A stretch of DNA of 12,336 nt from Bacteroidales bacterium (GTDB lineage: Bacteria; Bacteroidota; Bacteroidia; Bacteroidales; JAAUTT01). Below are positions 8,087-12,336 of the stretch, in pieces. Location: positions 1 to 12,336 of the forward strand of contig JANXXY010000393.1 of assembly GCA_025350365.1 (NCBI GenBank), read 5' to 3'. Under the pieces are notes generated by a model. The model had not been told where the DNA came from. It searched no databases and worked only from the letters and a program-made list of their open reading frames with translations. Within the stretch, counting starts at the first letter, position 1, and the number at the start of each line of letters is the position of its first letter. Position numbers and translations under genes: made by a program.

Positions 8087-8217
8087 GAGGTTGTCTAAAA
8101 AATCGATTGGTAGTAAACGCTGTCAGGTTCGTTGAACTCTGACAGGTTATAAACTAACCAGTTACAAATGACCTGACAGTGTCGAAGACCTGTCAGAGTC
8201 TCTTTTTAGAAGCCCTC
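8087..8217. mobile_element. MITE-like structured repeat with imperfect terminal inverted repeats
   Basis: The left end GAGG-TTG-TCTAAAAA (8087-8101) and the reverse complement of the right end (8203-8217: GAGG-GCT-TCTAAAAA) match at 12 of 15 positions. Inside lie two bulged hairpins, 8120-8145 (CTGTCAG ... CTGACAG) and 8173-8196 (CTGACAG ... CTGTCAG), plus a perfect 12-bp pairing between 8136-8147 (ACTCTGACAGGT) and 8188-8199. There is no ORF, so any movement would need a transposase elsewhere. TAGA occurs at 8083-8086, directly left of the element, and at 8220-8223, two bases beyond its right end, a weak hint of a target duplication. The family cannot be named from this single copy. Confidence 0.5.
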
Positions 8218-8250
8218 CATAGAAAACTACCTTAAAAAACCTGGAATTAG

Positions 8251-8303
8251 AAAATAGCTACGAATGCACGAATAATTATTTGTGCATTCGTGGCTATTTT
8301 TTT
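8251..8303 (+). terminator. Strong 50-base palindromic terminator hairpin after the amylase operon
   Basis: AAAATAGCTACGAATGCAC (8251-8269) pairs with 8282-8300 over 19 bp with a single G-U wobble. The intervening bases include AATAATTATT, itself a palindrome, so the inverted repeat continues almost to its centre. A run of seven T follows (8297-8303). This is a good intrinsic terminator for the upstream operon, and with the A run at its left end it could also work in reverse. Sequences of the type 'gcattcgtggc' recur between genes in many Bacteroidota, so it may also be a dispersed repeat; that point is from memory. Confidence 0.75.
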
Positions 8304-8338
8304 ATCCGTTAGTATCAATTTCATGTTGCATTTAATTC

Positions 8339-8346
8339 TAAATTTG
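8339..8346 (+). promoter_or_regulatory. Candidate -7 promoter box for the glycosyltransferase operon
   Basis: TAAATTTG matches the Bacteroidota -7 consensus TAnnTTTG exactly. It lies between the terminator at 8251-8303 and the ATG at 8431, which is where a promoter is needed. A TTG at 8326-8328 is too close to serve as the usual -33 box, so support is partial. The implied 5' leader is about 75-80 bases. Confidence 0.35.
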
Positions 8347-8430
8347 GTTTTCTTGCAAACACTTTTAATTAAGTTTTTTTTTCAGATTAAAAATCAATGT
8401 TGATACCAAATAATTAGTCATTTTTTAGAA

Positions 8431-9192
8431 ATGAGAAAACATCAGATAAGCGCCGTTATCATTACCTATAATTGTGGGGATATTCTAAAAAAAACATTAC
8501 AGGCGATTGAATGGTGCGATGAAATTTTGATAGTTGACTCAGGTAGCACAGATCAAACACTTGATATTTGCAGGCAATTTCAATGCAATATATATAGTCA
8601 TCCTTTTGAAGGATATGGAAAACAAAAGAAATATGCGGTTCAACTTGCCAAAAACGATTGGATACTTTCCATTGATGGAGATGAGGTAGTTTCCTCATTA
8701 CTGAAAGACGAAATTGAAGAGCTTTTTTCAATTGAAAATGTGAATGAACAAGGTTTTTTCCTGCCCATCACATTAGTATTTCTTGGAAAAATATTTGGTT
8801 ACGGGAACGAAAACAAGACATTGCACCTTCGTTTATTTAATCGAAAATTCGGTAATTTTAACGAATCAACAGTGCATGAAGGCATAGTATTGGAGGGAAG
8901 CACAAAAGCTCTTAAACAAGAAATATTTCATTATAGTTATTTGAATGTTCATCACTATTTTGAAAAATTCAACAAGTACACTTCTTATTTTGTTATCGAC
9001 GCATCGCAGAAAGGGAAGAGGGCTAATGTCTTTAAAATAATAATCAGACTTCCGATTGATTTTATGAAGTATTATCTTTTAAAGAAAAATTTTTTAAATG
9101 GTTATGCCGGATTCGTGTGGTCTGTATTTTCCGCATATTATACCTTTGTGAAATATGTAAAACTAATTGAATATCAAAAAGAAAAAAAATGA
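8431..9192 (+). CDS. GT2 glycosyltransferase, WaaE/KdtX-like (LPS core type)
   Basis: The protein has 253 residues. It opens with the GT-A nucleotide-sugar fold: 'ISAVIITYNCGDILKKTL', then 'EILIVDSGSTDQT' (D36 and D41) and the metal-binding 'IDGDE' (residues 81-85, DxD-like). 'NESTVHEGI' (about 145-152) and the basic, hydrophobic C-terminal part ('RLPIDFMKYYLLKKNFLNGYAGF') match the WaaE/KdtX-type beta-1,4-glucosyltransferase group, which adds a sugar to LPS inner core on the cytoplasmic side of the inner membrane. The length fits that group (about 250). The start at 8431 puts the fold's first strand at residue 6, as expected. The stop overlaps the next gene's start by 4 bases (ATGA), so the pair is translationally coupled. 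The exact donor and acceptor are unknown. The nearby hldD gene makes an LPS-core role plausible. Confidence 0.85.
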   Translation: MRKHQISAVIITYNCGDILKKTLQAIEWCDEILIVDSGSTDQTLDICRQFQCNIYSHPFEGYGKQKKYAVQLAKNDWILSIDGDEVVSSLLKDEIEELFSIENVNEQGFFLPITLVFLGKIFGYGNENKTLHLRLFNRKFGNFNESTVHEGIVLEGSTKALKQEIFHYSYLNVHHYFEKFNKYTSYFVIDASQKGKRANVFKIIIRLPIDFMKYYLLKKNFLNGYAGFVWSVFSAYYTFVKYVKLIEYQKEKK

Positions 9193-9983
9193 TGTGGTCC
9201 TTTCTTATTGTGTTTGTTCTATTCGTTTGTATCCTTTTTTCAACGTTTCAATATAGCCTTTTCGTACCACCGGTAAAAGGAATATCAGTTTTAATGTACC
9301 ATCAAGTTAAGCCTTTAGTTAATACAAGGCTTTGCATTACTCCCGAAAAGCTGGAGGCTCAGTTTTTACATTTAATCAACAAAGGATATTCTTGTATTCG
9401 ACTTGGGGAAATGATGGATGCAACCCGGGTTTTTCCAAAACACTCCTTTGTACTCACTTTCGATGATGCCTATGTGAACAATTTGGATTATTTATATCCT
9501 TTATTGATGAAGTATAATTTACATGCCACCATAATGCTTCCTGTGAAATTTCTTGGGAAAGAAAACGACTGGGATGGTAGTGATGAAAAAATTATGAATG
9601 TAGTTCAACTTAAATCAATGAATATCAATTATATAAGTTTTGGACTACATACCTATAATCATCAAAATCTCAAAAATGCGTCATTAGAGATTGTGCGTAC
9701 TGAAATTGACAATTCAGTTAATTTTTTATTAAAGAATGGAATCAATTTTTTGCCTGTGTTGGCATATCCATATGGCGGATTCCCCCGGGAAAAAGAACGC
9801 AAGGCAGTATTTTTTAACGTTTTAGAACATAACGGCGTAAAAATGGGATTGCGTATTGGCAACAGAATTAACCGCTGGCCGCTAAAAAATAAGTTTTTAG
9901 TAAAACGAATTGATATCCGGGGCACCGATTCGATGTGGGAATTTAGTACCAAAATCAGAAAAGGCCGGGTAAAAATGTTTTAA
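9189..9983 (+). CDS. Membrane-anchored polysaccharide deacetylase (NodB/CE4 family)
   Basis: The protein has 264 residues. One N-terminal hydrophobic segment (about 3-22) is most likely an uncleaved anchor placing the enzyme in the periplasm. The NodB domain follows: 'VLMYHQV' (about 34-40), motif 1 'TFDD' (90-93, catalytic base and metal Asp), motif 2 H154-T-Y-N-H158 (metal-binding HxxxH), and motif 3 'AYPYGG' (192-197). The family removes N-acetyl (or O-acetyl) groups from glycans such as peptidoglycan, chitin-like or surface polysaccharides. ATGATG at 9189 allows a start at 9189 or 9192; I use the first because it gives the classic 4-base overlap with the glycosyltransferase. The pairing suggests that the glycan built by the transferase, or one in the same pathway, is deacetylated. 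The actual substrate is not determined by sequence. Confidence 0.85.
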   Translation: MMWSFLIVFVLFVCILFSTFQYSLFVPPVKGISVLMYHQVKPLVNTRLCITPEKLEAQFLHLINKGYSCIRLGEMMDATRVFPKHSFVLTFDDAYVNNLDYLYPLLMKYNLHATIMLPVKFLGKENDWDGSDEKIMNVVQLKSMNINYISFGLHTYNHQNLKNASLEIVRTEIDNSVNFLLKNGINFLPVLAYPYGGFPREKERKAVFFNVLEHNGVKMGLRIGNRINRWPLKNKFLVKRIDIRGTDSMWEFSTKIRKGRVKMF

Positions 9984-10114
9984 TTTGCATCAATATTGTT
10001 TCTTTTGACTTGTTATTTCTCAAGCAGATGGATGGCCGAACTAAGACCAAATTTAAGCCATATAAATTTTTTTATTGTTAAAGTGTTTACAAGAAGAAAT
10101 CAAATTATGTCAGG
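9984..10114. other. Intergenic stretch between convergent units
   Basis: This AT-rich stretch lies between the end of the deacetylase gene and the 3' end of the dead toxin gene. I see no strong hairpin and no coding content. The short + strand ORF starting at 9996 runs antisense into the toxin pseudogene and has no recognisable protein features. Confidence 0.6.
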
Positions 10115-10423
10115 TTACTCTTTATCCCCTCTGTTTGTCCATAAATCCGTGTTACGGTGGTCGTTTAGGACTGCATGTATAAGCAAAGTATTTAATTCTT
10201 CCTTTATTTTATAGTGGATTGAATAAGGGAACTGATTTACAACAGCCACACGAACATCATCGAAGCGAACTTGTGTGATGTAAGGATTTTCTTTTATATG
10301 GGCAATAGTTTCCTTAATCCTATGAATAAGCTGACTACCTAAACCTCCCTTACGCTTGTTTTACCATTTGGCAGCACCACGGATATCTTCTTTTGCCGGA
10401 GGGGAAAGAACTATCCTGTACAT
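10115..10423 (-). pseudogene. RelE/ParE-family toxin pseudogene (one in-frame nonsense codon)
   Basis: On the - strand, ATG at 10423-10421 opens a 102-codon frame ending in TAA at 10117-10115. It starts 'MYRIVLSPPAKEDIRGAAKW', then TAA at 10363-10361 (codon 21), then continues unbroken: 'NKRKGGLGSQLIHRIKET', 'ENPYITQVRFDDVRVAVV', 'FPYSIHYKI', 'LLIHAVLNDHRNTDLW'. That is the complete RelE/ParE toxin pattern of Bacteroidota, which normally has W-Y-N at the break, so a Tyr codon has probably become TAA by one substitution. In the family the toxin is an mRNA interferase or gyrase inhibitor held in check by its antitoxin. The ATG shares its A with the last base of the antitoxin's TAA (TAATG), the usual coupling. 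No restart codon is evident after the break, so the gene is expected to be inactive. The family call is firm; the RelE versus ParE split is not. Confidence 0.85.
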
Positions 10424-10662
10424 TATAGCTCTTTTTCAATGTCATCCATTGCCTGATCAAAATCAAGCCAGCTTTTGGGGTCGTTATCGTATTTGGCAAT
10501 GCGCTCTCGCACTATTTTTTTATGTCATTCCGGCAAAAGAGCCATTTCTTGTTCATCTGTTTCCAATCCTTTGTACTTTTTTGTGAGTTTGTTCCAGTCG
10601 TTAATCGGGATAAAAACTCCTGTGGTACGCCCTTTGCTGTCTGCGATATACTGTAAGCGCAT
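10423..10662 (-). pseudogene. Type II antitoxin pseudogene (one in-frame nonsense codon), partner of the adjacent toxin
   Basis: On the - strand, ATG at 10662-10660 opens a 79-codon frame ending in TAA at 10425-10423. It reads 'MRLQYIADSKGRTTGVFIPI', 'NDWNKLTKKYKGLE', then 'LPE', a TGA at 10527-10525 (codon 46), then 'HKKIVRERIAKYDNDP', 'SWLDFDQAMDDIEKEL'. This matches the small Bacteroidota antitoxin paired with RelE/ParE toxins: an N-terminal DNA-binding-type beta/helix region and an acidic C-terminal toxin-wrapping tail. The usual residue at the break is Trp (P-E-W-H), so a single TGG to TGA change explains it. The truncated product would keep 45 residues and lose the toxin-binding tail. 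The antitoxin-first order and 1-base overlap with the toxin are typical. Antitoxins of this kind repress their own promoter; a possible operator is listed separately. Confidence 0.85.
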
Positions 10663-10665
10663 GGG

Positions 10666-10727
10666 TTTAAATTTAAATTATTCTGAAGACTTATTGAGTT
10701 TTCTGCTTAATCGCCTTGTATAAACAA
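10666..10727 (-). promoter_or_regulatory. Candidate operator/promoter region of the dead toxin-antitoxin module
   Basis: Just upstream of the antitoxin start lie a perfect 12-base palindrome TTTAAATTTAAA (10666-10677) and an imperfect dyad TTGTATAAACAA (10716-10727). Type II antitoxins usually bind palindromes at this place. Both are AT-rich, so chance is a serious alternative, and no clear -7/-33 pair was found. Confidence 0.25.
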
Positions 10728-10837
10728 TGCGATACATATACACCTTCTAAATTCAAATAAAGTATTTATCATAAAATTATCAAATTTAATTTATATATTT
10801 TTATTTGGAAATTAACATCATTTAACCTACAATGGTA
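10728..10837. other. AT-rich gap between the hldD 3' end and the toxin-antitoxin module
   Basis: About 110 bases of very AT-rich sequence follow the hldD stop. I see no GC-rich hairpin with a T run, so no clear hldD terminator. Read-through from hldD into the dead toxin-antitoxin genes, which lie on the same strand, is possible. Confidence 0.5.
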
Positions 10838-11803
10838 TTACAAATAATACCCTTCCTTCAAATAATTCTTCACATAATCGTCCACACCCGCTTCTAGGCT
10901 GGTAAATGGTTTTGTGTAACCAATTGACCGGAGTTTTTCCATATTTGCCTGGGTAAAATACTGGTATTTATCTCTGATGTCAGCTGGCGTATCAATAAAA
11001 TCAATACTTTCGGAAATTCCCATTGCCTTGAAGGTATTGCGGGTAAGATCGAGGAATGATCTGGCTTTGCCTGTTCCAAGGTTATAAATACCTGAATGGT
11101 TACGATAATTTATCAGGTAAAAGATAACATCAACTACATCTTTAACATAGATAAAATCGCGTAGTTGTTCTCCATCTTTAAATTCAGGATTATGTGACCT
11201 GAATAGATTCATTTTACCTGTAGCTTTTATCTGGTTAAAAGAGTGAAAAATAACCGAGGCCATTCGTCCTTTATGATATTCGTTAGGACCATACACATTA
11301 AAAAATTTCAGTCCTGCCCAATAATATGGTTTGCGAGGTTGTTTCAATACCCATTTATCAAAATCATTCTTTGACTCCCCGTAAGGATTTAACGGTTTCA
11401 GTTTATATGGAATTTCGTGATTGTCATCGTATCCAAATTCGCCCATCCCATATGTAGCCGCCGATGATGCGTATATCAGGGAGATTCCATATTCAATACA
11501 AGCATTAAAAACCTGTTTGGAATACTCCAAATTCAATTCAGTAAGCACATTAACATTAAACTCAGTGGTATCGGTTCGCGCTCCAAGGTGTATAATAATC
11601 TGAACGAATTTTTGATTATCCCGCAACCATGAAATAAAATCCTTCCGGTCAACCAACTGAGAATATAGCTTACCCTGGTAGTTTTTGGTTTTTTCAGGAT
11701 TTGAAAAATCGTCTACAAGAACAATATCCCTAAAATCCTCAAGGTTAAGTTTAGCAACCATACAACTGCCGATAAATCCGGCTGATCCTGTAACTACTAT
11801 CAT
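10838..11803 (-). CDS. hldD: ADP-L-glycero-D-manno-heptose 6-epimerase
   Basis: I place the start at ATG 11803-11801, giving 321 residues, close to the 310 of E. coli HldD. A start 17 codons upstream (11854) is possible, but its extra residues are not like the family and would cover the candidate promoter. The protein begins 'MIVVTGSAGFIGS' (Rossmann G6-x-x-G9-x-x-G12, NADP binding). It has the extended SDR motif 'YASSAATYG' and the catalytic Y141-x3-K145 in 'NPYGESK'. 'FNVYGPNEYHKGRMAS' with K178 and 'YNLGTGKARSF' are HldD signatures. The enzyme turns ADP-D-glycero-beta-D-manno-heptose into the L-glycero form, the last step in making the heptose of the LPS inner core, in the cytoplasm. It is divergent from the pterin synthase gene and convergent with nothing but the dead toxin-antitoxin tract. 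The fold and specificity calls are strong. Confidence 0.95.
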   Translation of the reverse strand: MIVVTGSAGFIGSCMVAKLNLEDFRDIVLVDDFSNPEKTKNYQGKLYSQLVDRKDFISWLRDNQKFVQIIIHLGARTDTTEFNVNVLTELNLEYSKQVFNACIEYGISLIYASSAATYGMGEFGYDDNHEIPYKLKPLNPYGESKNDFDKWVLKQPRKPYYWAGLKFFNVYGPNEYHKGRMASVIFHSFNQIKATGKMNLFRSHNPEFKDGEQLRDFIYVKDVVDVIFYLINYRNHSGIYNLGTGKARSFLDLTRNTFKAMGISESIDFIDTPADIRDKYQYFTQANMEKLRSIGYTKPFTSLEAGVDDYVKNYLKEGYYL

Positions 11804-11842
11804 AGTTTCATCACGAATATTGGTTATGTTCTGTTTTTTGCT

Positions 11843-11850
11843 CAAAAATA
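11843..11850 (-). promoter_or_regulatory. Candidate -7 promoter box for hldD
   Basis: On the - strand the sequence reads TATTTTTG, an exact match to the Bacteroidota -7 consensus TAnnTTTG. It lies about 40 bases before the ATG at 11803, implying a leader of roughly 30-35 bases. No good -33 TTTG was found at the usual distance. It lies inside the longer hldD reading frame, which favours the shorter start. Confidence 0.35.
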
Positions 11851-12043
11851 CCAAATTATGCTTGATTTTTTATTATTTATAGCTAAAGAATTATTCCAAT
11901 TTATTCGATGACGTGGTTTCAATAAATTGATTTGAACCAGTACCAACAGAAATTGTTCAAGGAAAGGCTCTATTTAGTTCATCGGGTAATTCCAAATAAA
12001 TTCGTACATCGTTTTATTTAAAGTAGGGTTGTTAAAATATTAG
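11851..12043. other. Divergent intergenic region between hldD and the pterin synthase gene
   Basis: Together with its flanking boxes this gap of about 280 bases separates two divergent genes and should hold both promoters. Apart from the two -7 candidates I see no coding content, clear hairpin or repeat. It is AT-rich throughout. Confidence 0.6.
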
Positions 12044-12051
12044 TAATTTTG
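12044..12051 (+). promoter_or_regulatory. Candidate -7 promoter box for the pterin synthase gene
   Basis: TAATTTTG matches the TAnnTTTG consensus exactly and is 31 bases before the ATG at 12083. A TTG at 12029-12031 is too close to be the normal -33 element, so the call rests on the -7 box and its position. Confidence 0.4.
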
Positions 12052-12082
12052 GTTCTTTGGCAAAATTTAAGAATTTAATATC

Positions 12083-12336
12083 ATGAGCAAAGTTTTTCTT
12101 ACCCGCCGCGAACGATTTAATGCAGCACACCGTATGTTTCATGTAGGTTGGACCGACGACCAAAACATGGAAGTATACGGAAAGTGTTCAAATCCAAATT
12201 GGCACGGTCATAATTATACGCTTTTTGTTACAATAAAAGGAGAAGTAAAACCAGATATCGGGTACGTAGTTAACCTTAAAACAATCAGTAAAATCATCAA
12301 TGAGCATATCATTGAAAAAATTGATCATAAAAATAT
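12083..12336 (+). CDS. 6-pyruvoyl-tetrahydropterin synthase / QueD family protein, N-terminal part (3' truncated by window)
   Basis: ATG at 12083 opens a frame that runs off the window after 84 codons. The family is clear from 'RFNAAHRM' (zinc ligand H16), 'YGKCSNPNWHGHNY' (catalytic C35; zinc ligands H41 and H43) and 'DIGYVVNLKTI', followed by 'IDHKN'. Full-length members have about 120-140 residues, so roughly 50 are missing. Bacterial QueD turns 7,8-dihydroneopterin triphosphate into 6-carboxytetrahydropterin for queuosine (7-deazaguanine) synthesis. Animal-type PTPS makes 6-pyruvoyl-tetrahydropterin. The spacing C-x5-HGH seen here resembles animal PTPS more than the C-x3-HGH of E. coli QueD, so I leave the symbol blank. 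Queuosine synthesis is still the likeliest role in a bacterium. Whether other pterin or queuosine genes follow cannot be seen. Confidence 0.9.
   Translation, partial: MSKVFLTRRERFNAAHRMFHVGWTDDQNMEVYGKCSNPNWHGHNYTLFVTIKGEVKPDIGYVVNLKTISKIINEHIIEKIDHKN

Noticed and set aside
8120..8199. CTGTCAG repeats as a small CRISPR array
   Set aside because: The copies alternate in orientation, are only 7-12 bases long and have irregular spacing. They form hairpins rather than repeat-spacer units, and no cas gene is present.
10525..10527. TGA in the antitoxin read as a recoded Trp codon
   Set aside because: TGG is used for Trp throughout the window and TGA is a true stop at 9190-9192 in the glycosyltransferase. 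A nonsense mutation is simpler.
9996..10723. Three short + strand ORFs (9996-10214, 10356-10586, 10475-10723)
   Set aside because: They run antisense to the toxin-antitoxin pseudogenes, overlap one another and show no protein features. The - strand frames match known toxin and antitoxin patterns.
11804..11854. hldD start at 11854 (17 extra residues)
   Set aside because: The extra N-terminus is polar and unlike the family, the Rossmann strand starts at the 11803 Met, and a -7 promoter match lies inside the longer frame.

Overview
The window is AT-rich DNA from a member of the Bacteroidota, most likely an environmental Bacteroidales/Sphingobacteriales-type organism. The evidence is a SusC/SusD pair, surface lipoproteins with the Cys-x-Lys-(Asp/Glu) pattern after the lipobox, a type IX secretion (T9SS) C-terminal sorting domain, and TAnnTTTG-like -7 promoter boxes. 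No species call is possible from sequence reading alone.

Positions 1-8081 hold most of a starch/alpha-glucan utilisation locus on the + strand. It runs: the C-terminal end of a SusC TonB-dependent porin, a SusD glycan-binding lipoprotein, a SusE-like lipoprotein, a long SusF-like lipoprotein (three fibronectin-like repeats plus three probable starch-binding modules), and a secreted GH13 alpha-amylase with a CBM48 module and a T9SS sorting domain. The genes are 18 to 220 bases apart. The apparent division of labour is that SusE/SusF-like proteins and SusD hold alpha-glucan at the surface, the amylase cuts it, and SusC imports oligosaccharides.

Positions 8082-8430 are non-coding but structured. 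They hold a 131-base MITE-like element with imperfect terminal inverted repeats and nested CTGTCAG/CTGACAG hairpins, then a 50-base near-perfect palindrome ending in a T run that probably acts as a terminator. A related CTGTCAG hairpin lies upstream of the amylase at 5187-5220.

Positions 8431-9983 are a two-gene, translationally overlapping cell-envelope operon: a WaaE/KdtX-like GT2 glycosyltransferase and a membrane-anchored NodB-family polysaccharide deacetylase.

Positions 10115-10662, on the - strand, hold a dead type II toxin-antitoxin module. The antitoxin and the RelE/ParE-type toxin are both full length, in frame and recognisable, and each is broken by exactly one nonsense codon. This is the main find hidden from a simple ORF view.

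Positions 10838-11803, on the - strand, encode HldD, the heptose epimerase of LPS core synthesis. Divergent from it, a 6-pyruvoyl-tetrahydropterin synthase/QueD-family gene starts at 12083 and runs off the window. I see no tRNA, rRNA, CRISPR array or intact transposase. I did not find a convincing wholly new biological system. The items most worth checking are the doubly inactivated toxin-antitoxin pair, the MITE-like CTGTCAG repeat and the modular surface amylase system.
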